This document shows positions 38,264-47,827 of a stretch of DNA of 64,000 bases, one piece after another (position 1 is the stretch's first letter; each line of letters opens with the position of its first letter). This DNA is from B30-G6 sp963701385 (GTDB lineage: Bacteria; Desulfobacterota; Desulfobacteria; Desulfobacterales; B30-G6): assembly GCA_963701385.1 (NCBI GenBank), contig CAVOZW010000016.1, positions 310,001 through 374,000 of the forward strand, in the 5' to 3' direction. The translations under genes and the position numbers were made by a program. A model generated the notes under the pieces. That model searched no databases and was not told the DNA's origin. It saw only the letters and a program-made list of their open reading frames with translations.

Positions 38264-39724
38264 ATGCCATTACACGAACTGACCATTCAAGCGGCACACA
38301 ACCTGCTCAAGGCAAAGGAAATTTCATCCCGGGAATTGACCCAGGCGGTTTTGGATCGCATCGAAGCGGTCGAGAGCCGGGTGGACGCTTTTATAACGGT
38401 GACGGAAGCGGAAGCGATTCAAGCGGCCGATAGGGCGGACCAACAGATAGCCAAAGGGAACATCGGTCTTTTGACGGGTGTTCCCATCGGGGTCAAGGAC
38501 CTCATCTGCACCCAAGGGATCAAAACCACCTGCGGATCGCGGATCCTCGAGCATTTTATTCCGCCCTATGATGCAAGCGTGGTAAAAAAACTCAAGTCCG
38601 ACCATGCCGTCATCATTGGCAAAATGAATATGGATGAATTTGCCATGGGGTCGTCCACCGAGCACTCCAGCGTAAAAATTACCCGCAACCCGTGGGATCT
38701 GAGCCGCATTCCAGGTGGTTCCAGCGGCGGCTCTGCGGCAGCGGTTGCGGCCGACATGTGCCTGGGTGCCCTGGGGTCGGATACGGGCGGTTCCATCAGG
38801 CAACCGGCCTCCCACTGCGGTATTGTGGGCATGAAACCCACCTATGGCCGTGTGTCTCGATTCGGGCTGGTGGCGTTTGCATCCTCCCTCGACCAGATCG
38901 GTCCTTTAACAAAAAACGTCACGGACTGCGCCATGATGCTGAATACGATTTCAGGATATGACGCCAGTGATTCCACCTCGGTTCCCGAGCATGTGCCCGA
39001 TTTCAGGTCCTTTCTCACGGAGGATCTTAAGGGTGTAACCGTCGGCATCCCCAAAGAAGTTGCGGCCCTGGAAGGCCTCGATCCAGACGTCGCGTCCGTT
39101 GTTCAGGAGGCTGTCCGTGTTGTTGAGAACCGAGGGGCTCACTGTATCGACATTTCATTGCCGCATACCGAATATGTGGTAGCGGTCTACTATGTCATCG
39201 CACCCTGTGAGGCCAGCTCGAATCTCGCCAGATATGACGGTGTCAAATACGGATACCGCAACCGGGATCAGGACACCTTGATGGACATGTACCGAGCTAC
39301 GCGGACGGCTGGATTCGGGTTGGAAGTTCAGAGGCGTATCATCATCGGCACCTACTGCCTGTCTGCCGGGTACTACGATGCCTACTATGGAAAAGCTTCC
39401 CAGGTTCGTACGTTGATTGTCGAAGATTACAAACGCGCATTTCAGGCATGCGATGTCATTCTCTCCCCGGTGGCCCCGACGCCCGCATTTAAGATCGGCG
39501 AGAATGTCGAAGATCCTTTGAAGATGTACCTGTCGGATATATTTACGCTTTCGGCGAACCTGGCCGGCATTCCGGGTCTGTCGGTTCCGTGTGGGTTTTC
39601 CACCGATGGGTTGCCCATCGGTCTTCAGATATTGGGGAAGCATTTTAATGAGGGCATGCTGTTAAAGGTGGCGTACAGTTTTGAACAGGGGACGGAACAT
39701 CATAAGAAGAGGCCCTTGATTTAA
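38264..39724 (+). CDS. gatA: Glu-tRNA(Gln)/Asp-tRNA(Asn) amidotransferase subunit A
   Basis: GatA is the amidase that releases ammonia from glutamine for tRNA amidation. The catalytic Lys lies in GVPIGVKDLICTQG (near residue 78), and the two catalytic Ser in PGGSSGGSAAAVAA and GSDTGGSIRQPAS (near residues 150-180). The length of 486 aa is typical. CTGAGGGAAGGATATGCC precedes ATG 38264 and supports the start. The 249-base gap after gatC has no visible feature. Confidence 0.97.
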   Translation: MPLHELTIQAAHNLLKAKEISSRELTQAVLDRIEAVESRVDAFITVTEAEAIQAADRADQQIAKGNIGLLTGVPIGVKDLICTQGIKTTCGSRILEHFIPPYDASVVKKLKSDHAVIIGKMNMDEFAMGSSTEHSSVKITRNPWDLSRIPGGSSGGSAAAVAADMCLGALGSDTGGSIRQPASHCGIVGMKPTYGRVSRFGLVAFASSLDQIGPLTKNVTDCAMMLNTISGYDASDSTSVPEHVPDFRSFLTEDLKGVTVGIPKEVAALEGLDPDVASVVQEAVRVVENRGAHCIDISLPHTEYVVAVYYVIAPCEASSNLARYDGVKYGYRNRDQDTLMDMYRATRTAGFGLEVQRRIIIGTYCLSAGYYDAYYGKASQVRTLIVEDYKRAFQACDVILSPVAPTPAFKIGENVEDPLKMYLSDIFTLSANLAGIPGLSVPCGFSTDGLPIGLQILGKHFNEGMLLKVAYSFEQGTEHHKKRPLI

Positions 39725-39727
39725 AAA

Positions 39728-40169
39728 GAATATCGAATATCGAACAAGGAATTTCGAATGACGAAGGACTGTCATGAGTATGATATTGAAGATCGACTGA
39801 TAGGTTTTGCGGTTCGAATAATTGCCTTGATTGAATCATTGCCCAAAACCATGGTCGGTAAACATATTGGTGGGCAGTTACTCAAGTCTGGAACATCACC
39901 TTCAGCAAACTATGGCGAGGCACAGGGCGCCGAATCTCGCTCTGATTTCATTCATAAGATGAAGATATGTCTTAAAGAACTTCGTGAGACAAGGGTATGG
40001 TTGAAAATTATAGGAAAAACAAAACTGATAAGGCCGGAAACAAAGCTGAAGACACTATTAGAAGAAAATAATCAGTTGATATGCATCTTTGTTGCGAGCA
40101 TAAAAACAGCGAAAGCGAAAAAAATGAAAACTTCTTAATTCAATATTTCTTGTTTGACATTCGATATTC
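39728..40169. mobile_element. Inverted-repeat-bounded cassette carrying a four-helix-bundle gene
   Basis: A 32-base inverted repeat (left 39728-39759, right 40138-40169; 27 of 32 positions match by eye) starts 4 bases after the gatA stop. It encloses only the four-helix-bundle gene, whose start and stop codons lie at the arms. This points to a unit that moved as a whole. Related genes inside 23S rRNA (intervening sequences) are flanked by stem-forming repeats too. Confidence 0.6.
39758..40138 (+). CDS. Four-helix-bundle protein (23S rRNA IVP/S23 family)
   Basis: The 126-residue protein matches the short helical family first known from intervening sequences in 23S rRNA: DIEDRLIGFAVRIIALIESLPKT, HIGGQLLKSGTSPSANYGEAQGAES, DFIHKMKICLKELRETRVWLKI and LIRPETKLKTLLEENNQLICIF. 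The S-P-S/A-NY-EA core is diagnostic. The biochemical role is unknown. It sits between gatA and a 59-aa ORF and is bounded by inverted repeats. A remnant of another family member lies at 52881. Confidence 0.9.
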   Translation: MTKDCHEYDIEDRLIGFAVRIIALIESLPKTMVGKHIGGQLLKSGTSPSANYGEAQGAESRSDFIHKMKICLKELRETRVWLKIIGKTKLIRPETKLKTLLEENNQLICIFVASIKTAKAKKMKTS

Positions 40170-40235
40170 TCACTAAAATGATGCTGATGCTGCTTAATTT
40201 ACATGTATGCATTCTGTAGTTAAGGAGGCAATCCC

Positions 40236-40415
40236 ATGACCACCATCCAGCCTGATGGCGAAATGATTCGCAAAGCCGTGAAATGGATTTCTGAAGAACG
40301 ACAGACCGATCAATCGAAGAAACATCAACAAATGATCGAAGAAGCCGCCATCAGATTTAATCTGTCGCCCATGGAGGTTGAATCTTTGAGCAATTTTCTA
40401 AAGACTGAAGAATAG
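40236..40415 (+). CDS. Small helical protein, 59 aa, unknown function
   Basis: AAGGAGG sits seven bases before ATG 40236. The 59 residues (MTTIQPDGEMIRKAVKWISE...SNFLKTEE) are charged and helical, without cysteines or a signal peptide. NLSPMEVESLSNFL near the end resembles a short C-terminal helix motif I associate with small hypothetical proteins of Desulfobacteraceae, but I cannot name a family. It is followed by mutL after 87 bases, in the same direction. The strong ribosome site is the main support. Confidence 0.65.
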   Translation: MTTIQPDGEMIRKAVKWISEERQTDQSKKHQQMIEEAAIRFNLSPMEVESLSNFLKTEE

Positions 40416-40502
40416 AAGCAGTCCTATCACGAAAACACGCACGAAGTATCCATAAGGATAAAGGAAGAAGATCAGAATACACCAGACGTTAAATTAAGAC
40501 AC

Positions 40503-42345
40503 ATGACGATCATCCGCATACTGCCCGAAATATTGTCCAACAAGATTGCCGCCGGTGAGGTGGTGGAACGACCGGCATCCGTGGTCAAGGAACTGCTGGA
40601 GAATTCCCTGGATGCGGAGAGCACCCAAATCGTCGTGGAGATCGAAAAAGGGGGCCGATCCCTGATCCGGGTATCGGACAACGGGATCGGCATGCGGCCT
40701 GACGATGCCCTGCTCTCCATCGAACGCTATGCCACCAGCAAGATATATAAAAATGAAGACCTGTTTTCCATCCGGACGCTGGGTTTCAGGGGCGAAGCCC
40801 TGCCCAGCATCGCTTCCGTGTCCCGATTTTCGCTTGTCACCCGGCACCGGGAAACCGATACCGGCCTCGAGGTTCTCATGGCGGGCGGCAAGATTGAAAA
40901 GGTGACCGAATGCGGCGCGCCGGTCGGCACCCAGGTAACCGTGCGGCAATTATTTTTTAACACACCGGCCAGGAGAAAATTTTTAAAAGGCGTCCAGACC
41001 GAAACGGGCCACATCGCCGACGTGGTCACGGCCATGGCCCTGGGACGGCCCGCTGTTCAATTCAAACTGCTTCATAACAAAAAAACCGTGAAAAACTGGG
41101 TGGCTGTTGCCAATCCTGCAGACCGGGTGATCCATGTACTGGGATCGGAGTTGAAAGCGGGAATCATCAGCGTTCAGCACGACGACGGGTACCTGCAGCT
41201 GGAAGGCTGGCTCTCTTCTCCGTCGATCACGCGCAAAACATCCCGCAGTATGCACATCTATGTCAATGGCAGGGCTGCCAGGGACCGCGTGATCCAACAT
41301 GCCCTGTTTGAGGGCTATGCCGGCCGACTCGTCAAAGGCCAGTTCCCCATGGCGGTGTTGTTTGTCCGCTTGCCATTTGACAGGGTGGATGTCAATGTGC
41401 ATCCCGCAAAAAACGAGGTGAGATTCAGCGACCAGAAATTGGTTCACGACACGGTCCGGACAGCGGTCACCCATGCCCTGCAGCAGGACGATTCCCGAAG
41501 GTGGGGCAGACGGTTTCCCCAGGAAAATATGCATGTTATCAGGCAAAAGGCCGAAGATTATCGACCATCAGGCGCATGGACCTCATCGACGACCGGACAA
41601 GACCGGGGACAACGAAACCCCCGTTTGGCCCCCATCTGCCGCACTGTCCCGGCCATCCCTTTCGAAAGCATCCAAACCACACGCTGCCGCCCTCCACATG
41701 AACGACCGGCGTGGGTTGTCAACGCCGGTTTCGGCCCAGAAGCAACTCTGGGACCAGACACGTTTCAGCGAATTGAAGGTCATCGGCCAATTCCAGGATA
41801 TCTACATTGTGTGCGAATTCGACGCGGATCTCATCCTGCTCGATCAGCATGCCGCACATGAACGGATTGTATACGAAAAGCTGCAGCGATCCCGGAACGG
41901 CAAAACCGCCTCCCAGGGCTTGCTGATACCCGAAACCGTCGATTTGAACTACCGCGAGGCAGGGGTGCTCACCAAGTTTCTACCCGCGCTTTCGGCCCTG
42001 GGCCTTGAGATCGAGCCCTTTGGGGGTGATACCTTTGCCATCAAGTCGGTGCCGGCGCTGCTGGGTGGGCGTGAGATCAAGTCCCTGGTGCTGGAGATGG
42101 TAGAAAAGTGGGTCCAAGACGGCTGCGAAGACGTGATCGAAACGGCGCTTGACGACACCATCAAACTCATGGCCTGTCATGGCGCTATTCGGGCCAACCA
42201 GCGTCTTACGGATATGGAAATCAAAACCATGCTGGAACAGCTGGATGCCTGTGAGGATCCTTCCAACTGCCCGCATGGAAGACCTACCTGGATCCGGTTG
42301 AGCAAAAACTATTTCGATAAGGCTTTCAGACGGATTTTAGCTTGA
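40503..42345 (+). CDS. mutL: DNA mismatch repair protein MutL (one frameshift)
   Basis: The N-terminal GHKL ATPase is intact: EVVERPASVVKELLENSLDA (N box), SDNGIGM, RYATSKI, TLGFRGEALPSIASV, and NVHPAKNEVRF near residue 305. The C-terminal half is in another frame and carries the endonuclease motif DQHAAHERIVYE, ACHGAIRANQ and CPHGRPT, so this is the endonuclease-type MutL of bacteria without MutH. The shift lies in the variable linker between about 41550 and 41660; joined length is about 614 aa. A linker frameshift leaves an ATPase-only product if real. No mutS is in the window. Confidence 0.9.
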
Positions 42346-42488
42346 CAATCGATTATCGTTGGTGCTTATCCATCTTTACTTTTTTTTACGGAAGGGCGTG
42401 GCGAGAGGCTACAAGTTGGGTCATGCAAGTCTGATGTATACCATATCTCGGGTTATCAGCCCAAGCCATCGGGAATGGGTGAAAAATC

Positions 42489-42517
42489 TTGACTTATATT
42501 TTACAAATTGTTATAAG
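42489..42517 (+). promoter_or_regulatory. Promoter of the first porin-like gene
   Basis: TTGACT (42489-42494), a 17-base spacer and TATAAG (42512-42517) give a near-consensus sigma70 promoter, with a leader of about 200 bases to ATG 42730. The rest of the gap 42346-42729 has AT-rich sequence with no gene. Confidence 0.7.
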
Positions 42518-42729
42518 TAACGCTATTTTATAGCATAATTATTAACAATTATATGTAACTAACAACATCGAGACGTTTGAAACAGGTGCTTATCGCGATA
42601 CATCGATGGCCTTTTCAAATGTCTTATTTCCCAAAAGGGGGTGGTCACGGAATCGATTGAATGACGTGAAACAATTGTTCGGCAAACAATTTAATGTAAG
42701 TGAATACCTATCTTAAGGAGGAAACAAGG

Positions 42730-43932
42730 ATGAAAAAGTATGTTATACTAACGATTGCACTTCTGTTCATCGCAGGCATTGCCTACGCTGAGGGTGAAAC
42801 CTTCTCAGCCAGTGGTCAGTACCGCATGGAGGCTTATGATTTTAAAGCGTTGGGCAACGATGATGAGGACGCAAACCATCAGACCTACATCGACCAGCGC
42901 TTCCGGGCCCAGTTTAACTGGATGCCGGCAGATGGTGTCAAGGCCATACTGCGCGGCGACTTTGCCGAAGATCAATGGGGTGATATTGGATACCGCCCGA
43001 ATCCGGGACATGACACGATCATGATCGACAAGGCCTATGTGGACCTCACCAAGGAGATGGTCAACCTTAAGGTCGGTCTTTACGGACATGGCGGCTTCGG
43101 TAACGCAATCGTCAACGACAACCAGGGTACCAATGTTTGGATCACGGGCGATTTCGCGCCGGTAACGGTAGACGTTCTGTATACCAAGTTGAGTGAAGGT
43201 TCTGCCCTGACCGACGATGCTGCGGCCGACGATTCCGACAAAGACAACGATCTTTATGGTGCCCAGGTGAGCTTTGCAGCCGAGGCTTTCAAAGCCGGTG
43301 CTTTCTACGTCACCATGATCGACGATGCTGCGGAAGACACCAAGAACGCCATTGGTCTGTTCGGATCGAGCACCTTGGGAAAAATTTCCTTCTGGGGTGA
43401 AGTGGATCTGTTCAGCGGGTCAGACGATGCAAACGATGTGGATTACGTGGGTACCAACGTGACCTTGAACGGTCAAATGGCCATCATGGAAAAACTTATG
43501 GCCGGTCTTGACCTGTTCTGGGCTGCCGGCAGCACCGATGACGGTGAAGAGCAAATCGCGTGGCTGACCGATGACTGGGGTTATACGCCCTTTGATTACG
43601 GTCCGTTCCAGTGGATTCAGAGCACAGGCATCGACAATCACGAGATCGAAGCCAATGCCGGTTCTATGGGATTCAATGTATATGGCAGCTATGGCGCCAT
43701 GGAGGATCTGACCCTCTATGCCAACGTAGGCTACATCCTGCCCAGCGAAGAAGATCCCGATGACAACGATGTCTACGTCGAGAACTACACCGTATTCGGC
43801 TTAGGTGCCACCTATTACTTGCTGCCCGGCACCTCTTTCAACCTGAGATACGAGAATGTGAGTGTGTCAGGAAACAATATTGCTGATGATGCACAGACGA
43901 AACTCATGGGGATGTTGAAGGTTAATTTCTAA
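42730..43932 (+). CDS. Outer-membrane beta-barrel (porin-like) protein
   Basis: AAGGAGG precedes ATG 42730. The 400-residue protein has a signal peptide (MKKYVILTIALLFIAGIAYA) and then alternating strands rich in Tyr, Phe, Asp and Gly, with a terminal LMGMLKVNF ending in Phe, as in outer-membrane barrels. Acidic loops (DDAAADDSDKDND, EEDPDDNDVYVEN) suggest surface or cation-facing loops. It is not related enough to named porins for a specific call. A near-consensus promoter and a strong terminator make it a single-gene unit, and it is probably highly expressed. Confidence 0.8.
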   Translation: MKKYVILTIALLFIAGIAYAEGETFSASGQYRMEAYDFKALGNDDEDANHQTYIDQRFRAQFNWMPADGVKAILRGDFAEDQWGDIGYRPNPGHDTIMIDKAYVDLTKEMVNLKVGLYGHGGFGNAIVNDNQGTNVWITGDFAPVTVDVLYTKLSEGSALTDDAAADDSDKDNDLYGAQVSFAAEAFKAGAFYVTMIDDAAEDTKNAIGLFGSSTLGKISFWGEVDLFSGSDDANDVDYVGTNVTLNGQMAIMEKLMAGLDLFWAAGSTDDGEEQIAWLTDDWGYTPFDYGPFQWIQSTGIDNHEIEANAGSMGFNVYGSYGAMEDLTLYANVGYILPSEEDPDDNDVYVENYTVFGLGATYYLLPGTSFNLRYENVSVSGNNIADDAQTKLMGMLKVNF

Positions 43933-43966
43933 ACCTTTACATTCACATGTAATCCAAAGCCCAAAA

Positions 43967-43994
43967 AGAAACCCGCCTTCTGGCGGGTTTCTTT
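43967..43994 (+). terminator. Rho-independent terminator
   Basis: AGAAACCCGCC (43967-43977) pairs with GGCGGGTTTCT (43982-43992), 4-base loop, T-rich tail. It ends the porin transcript. Confidence 0.92.
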
Positions 43995-44033
43995 CTTTAA
44001 ATCAAATGGCCTAGCCCGGAAACTTCACAACCC

Positions 44034-45680
44034 ATGATGCATCACACTTGCCGTCAAAAACGAACCGCCGTTGCCTTGCTCATATGCATCGTTCTGCTGC
44101 TGTGTTCAAGTGTCGGCATGGCTCAAACCGCCCGTATCGCCATCTTTCCGCTGGTCATACATGCCGCTGAAGATCTCGAATTCATGCAGAGCGGTATCTT
44201 CGAGATGCTTGCCAGCCGACTCGGATCCGTTGACAGCGCCACCACGATCATCCCCCGGCAAGTGGTCCTGGATCAGATCGCATCATTGCCGCCGGCCACT
44301 CTTACAGCCACGATTGACATGGCCCAAGCGTTGCGGGCCGACTATTTTGTTTACGGCAGCCTCAGCGCTTTTGGTCAGCAAATCAGCACCGATGTCAAAT
44401 TTGTCGATACGGCCGCAGGCACAGCCCTGGTTACGTTCAGCCAGACCGGTACAGGACACGGTGATGTGATCGCGCATATCGACCGCTTTGCGACCCTGGT
44501 CAACCGCAAACGCATGGACCAGGCAACGGGTGACGCCGCACAGGATTCAGGGGCCCCGGACGGTCAACCAGCGGCAGAGGTCGAACCCCGGTCTTTGTCG
44601 GGCCCGCCTCTTCTGGGCAAAGGAACTGCGGGGACGGAAATCAGCGGTCTGGTGGTGGCCCAGGAAGACAGGGCCGCCGACGGCCGCTGGCAGAGCGACA
44701 CCTTTAATACGCATCTCAAAGGCGTGGCGGTGGGGGATGTGGATGGTGACGGATCCAATGAAACCGTGATGATCGACCGTAACCGGATCTATGTCTACCG
44801 GTTTGAGAAGGGCCATTTTAGCCAGCTGAGCGAATTCCAAAAAAGCCGGAACTCACTTTTCTTGAGCCTGGATGTCGCCGACATCAACGGCAATGGTAAA
44901 GCCGAAATCTTTGTTACCAGCTATGACACCGTCAGCGAACGGTCCAGCGTCTTTGTTTTCGAGTCCACCGCCAACGGTATCGGCCTGCTGTCGGAAAAAA
45001 TCGACCAGTTTTATCGGGTGTTTTCGAATGCAGACGGCCACCAGACCCTCATGGCCCAGGAAAATGTAATGAATCCAAAATATTCAGATACGATTCAGGT
45101 GCTTGGCTTTGAAAAGGGTCAATATGTGAGCATCGATACGATAGCGGCACCAAGGAGTCTCTCGCTCTACGAAATGACCGTTGCACCCAAGACCCCGGAG
45201 CGCGAGCGTATCTTTATCGGTTACGTGCGCAATCATGAAATCGCCGCCCTTAATAGCGGGGGCGAAACCCTATGGGACACGGGTGAAGCATTCGGCGGCA
45301 GCCTCAACTATCTCGAATATACCGACCGGCAGCTCAAAGAAGTCGTCCGCTACTACCTTCCGAAACGTATTCTGGTGGCAGATACCGACCGCAACGGCAA
45401 GCAGGAAATGATCGCCATCCGGAATATCAATTCTCTGCCCGGGTTCATGCTCAAGAGCAGACGCTACAAGCGCGGCTATATCGCCTGTATGGAATGGGAT
45501 GACAAGTACGCGTTGCAGCCGAAATGGAAAACCATCGAAGAACACGGCTACATCAGTGACCTGGCTATCGCCGATGCCACCAACGACGGCAAGCCGGATC
45601 TGGTGTTCTCTGTGGTGTCCGATGTCAAGACCCGGATCGAGAAATCGAGCGCTTACCTGGTCATCCAGCAGCTGCCATAA
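44034..45680 (+). CDS. FG-GAP/VCBS repeat protein, secreted
   Basis: The 548-residue protein has a signal peptide (VALLICIVLLLCSSVGMAQT). An N-terminal domain (ARIAIFPLVIHAAEDLEFM..., residues 30-160) resembles TolB-N/CsgG-like envelope domains. A low-complexity linker and a propeller of FG-GAP blades follow (VAVGDVDGDGSNETVMI, LDVADINGNGKAEIFVT, LVADTDRNGKQEMIAI, LAIADATNDGKPDLVFS). The D-x-D/N-x-D loops bind calcium. A cell-surface or periplasmic adhesion or assembly role is plausible. It lies 102 bases after a porin-like gene and converges with a paralogue on the other strand. Confidence 0.82.
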   Translation: MMHHTCRQKRTAVALLICIVLLLCSSVGMAQTARIAIFPLVIHAAEDLEFMQSGIFEMLASRLGSVDSATTIIPRQVVLDQIASLPPATLTATIDMAQALRADYFVYGSLSAFGQQISTDVKFVDTAAGTALVTFSQTGTGHGDVIAHIDRFATLVNRKRMDQATGDAAQDSGAPDGQPAAEVEPRSLSGPPLLGKGTAGTEISGLVVAQEDRAADGRWQSDTFNTHLKGVAVGDVDGDGSNETVMIDRNRIYVYRFEKGHFSQLSEFQKSRNSLFLSLDVADINGNGKAEIFVTSYDTVSERSSVFVFESTANGIGLLSEKIDQFYRVFSNADGHQTLMAQENVMNPKYSDTIQVLGFEKGQYVSIDTIAAPRSLSLYEMTVAPKTPERERIFIGYVRNHEIAALNSGGETLWDTGEAFGGSLNYLEYTDRQLKEVVRYYLPKRILVADTDRNGKQEMIAIRNINSLPGFMLKSRRYKRGYIACMEWDDKYALQPKWKTIEEHGYISDLAIADATNDGKPDLVFSVVSDVKTRIEKSSAYLVIQQLP

Positions 45681-45711
45681 ATTTAGCCGATCCCGGGTTG
45701 TGGTTGCGGGT

Positions 45712-47379
45712 TCATTTGGGCTGACAGGTCACCAGGTAACTCCGGCCTTTGCTGAAAAGCGTGCTCTGTTTTGCGACCGCTGAAAAGACGATTTCATTCT
45801 GGCCGTCGTTGTTCAAATCACCGATGACATAATCGCTAATATAACCCGCGATCTTGCGGGTCCGCCACTTGAGCTGGATGCCGATGTCGTCGTAGGACAA
45901 ACAGTCGATATGCCCTTCGTTGAAGGCCTTGATACGGGATAACAGCGGGGCGGCATCGTGGTTTTTGAGCAGGATGATTTCGTTCAACCCGTCGCCGTCG
46001 ATGTCGGTTACGTGGATGCGCTGGGGCAGGTAGTATTGGACGTTCTTGCGGACATCATCGATCTCCGGCACTTCGAAAAACAGCCGGTTCCCACCATAAA
46101 TTTCGTTACTCTCCCAGACAACATCTCCGTCCGGGTCATAGACGCTGATATGGTCGTTGCCGGAAAAGGCCACGATCTCGTTCCGGCCGTTGTTGGAGGC
46201 GTCGCCGAGCGCAAAGTCGTACAGCGCCAGCCCCTTTGGCAACACATAGGGAGCTGCGGGCAGATATTGCCCGTCCTGCCACGTCATTTCACGCACATCG
46301 CGGTCGAACAGGGCGTCCTTGATTGAGACGAGGCTCGAACCCGGTCCCCGTTTCTGGCCCAGCAAGAGCGGTTCCGATGCCGGTGTTTCGAGGATGCGCA
46401 GGTACCCGTCAATCCATTCAAAGATGATGTCAAACGCCTGGCCGTTCCATTCCAGCACCAGCGATTTCAAGCGCTGCTGGCTGGTGATAAAATCGGTCAA
46501 AAAGATTTCAGCCTTGCCGTTGCCGTTGATGTCGGCCGTGTCCACGCGGATGAGCCGGTTGAAAGACCCAAGGCTGAATGTTTTGATTTCCTGGTGTTGG
46601 TCACCATCCGCCTGGTATCGGTGGACATGGACCTGCTTGCCTTCGATAAAAACGGTTTCGTTAGCGCCATCCCCGTCGACATCTGCAATGGATACGCCCT
46701 GGATCGCCACTGAAAAATCGTTGCTTTTCCAGTAGGAAAGGGAGGCGTCGCCCTTGTCGGCTTGCGGTGCGATAACGACGGCGGGTGCCGGTGGTGCGGT
46801 CGGGGGCGGCACTTTGGGTTGGATGCCCGGTATCTCCAGTTTTTCAGGGTGGATGTAAATTTCATCGGCGCCCTTCTTGGCCACCGGTGGTGTCTCGGCG
46901 GCTTTGGCGACACCGAAAACAGATGCATTGATTTGGGTGGCCAAGTGATCGATGTGGGTAATGATGTCGCCCGGGTCCTGACCCACCTCGCTGAATGTCA
47001 GCAAGGGCTTTGCCAGGGAGACGTCTAGAACACGCGCATCCGTGCTGATCATCGTTCCCAGAAAGGTGATGCTGCCGATGAGAACATAGTCCAGCGCTTG
47101 CGCCCGGCCCATGGAGATGGCCTCCTCGCTTGAGACAGGATCTGTCTGCGCGACCATCGTATGAACCACGACGGTGCGGTTTTCAGCGGAAAGACGCGTG
47201 TAGAGCATGTCCGTTACGGCCGGCCTCAGAAAGGACTGGTCTTTTTCGGCATGAATGTCGAACGGAACGATGAGGATGCTGGGCGGGGTCTCTGCAAAAA
47301 CAGGCGTCGGGGCGATCAAGGCCCAAGCGATGATTATCAAACCCAGGTACCGTTTTGAATGCAAGATATGTCTTTTCAC
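45712..47379 (-). CDS. FG-GAP/VCBS repeat protein, paralogue
   Basis: This minus-strand protein of 555 residues has the same layout as the gene it faces: signal peptide (LGLIIIAWALIAPTPVFAE), TolB-N-like domain (SILIVPFDIHAEKDQSFLRP), Pro-rich linker, then FG-GAP blades (VSIADVDGDGANETVFI, VDTADINGNGKAEIFLT, IHVTDIDGDGLNEIILL, YVIGDLNNDGQNEIVFS). The two ends are 31 bases apart. I chose GTG 47379, preceded by GGGAG at a good distance; GTG 47388 is three codons longer. Their shared blade sequences suggest an old tandem or inverted duplication. Confidence 0.82.
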   Translation of the reverse strand: MKRHILHSKRYLGLIIIAWALIAPTPVFAETPPSILIVPFDIHAEKDQSFLRPAVTDMLYTRLSAENRTVVVHTMVAQTDPVSSEEAISMGRAQALDYVLIGSITFLGTMISTDARVLDVSLAKPLLTFSEVGQDPGDIITHIDHLATQINASVFGVAKAAETPPVAKKGADEIYIHPEKLEIPGIQPKVPPPTAPPAPAVVIAPQADKGDASLSYWKSNDFSVAIQGVSIADVDGDGANETVFIEGKQVHVHRYQADGDQHQEIKTFSLGSFNRLIRVDTADINGNGKAEIFLTDFITSQQRLKSLVLEWNGQAFDIIFEWIDGYLRILETPASEPLLLGQKRGPGSSLVSIKDALFDRDVREMTWQDGQYLPAAPYVLPKGLALYDFALGDASNNGRNEIVAFSGNDHISVYDPDGDVVWESNEIYGGNRLFFEVPEIDDVRKNVQYYLPQRIHVTDIDGDGLNEIILLKNHDAAPLLSRIKAFNEGHIDCLSYDDIGIQLKWRTRKIAGYISDYVIGDLNNDGQNEIVFSAVAKQSTLFSKGRSYLVTCQPK

Positions 47380-47827
47380 CTTAGTCACTCCCTTATCATG
47401 TGTTGTCTCAAACGCTTTTGAAATGGGTGCCTGACCCTATTACCATGCCGGGTTGCGCTTTTAAAGCCTTTAGGTGGAAATTTTCAGTATAGCCACCGGT
47501 ATTTACACAACATAAAACCTTAGGATGCTTTGAAAACCCGCTCTTTGGGTGTCGTTTCCCGCAAGTTCCACCATATCTGGCGTTTTATGGCCTGGGGCTT
47601 CCCTTAGGGCCTAATGACTTGACTATTATGGACTAACTTGATATAAATGTCCAAATTTGTTTTATTGTTATGTCTAATTATGTTTATTTTGGTGTAACTT
47701 AAAACAGGAAAGGAGGTGGTGAAACGGATCGGGTCATTCAGCACGCCGTGAATTGCCTGATGTGACAAGGTTGGTTGATTACAGGTGATAGTCATTTGAC
47801 ACTACTCTTGAGGAGGAGACTTTTAAG
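47380..47827. other. Divergent gap between FG-GAP and second porin-like gene
   Basis: The 448 bases hold no gene. They should contain promoters for both directions. TTGATA near 47638 lacks a clear partner, so no site is called. AAAGGAGGTGG at 47710 is followed by no good ORF. GAGGAGGAGAC at 47810 is the ribosome site of the next gene. Confidence 0.4.
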
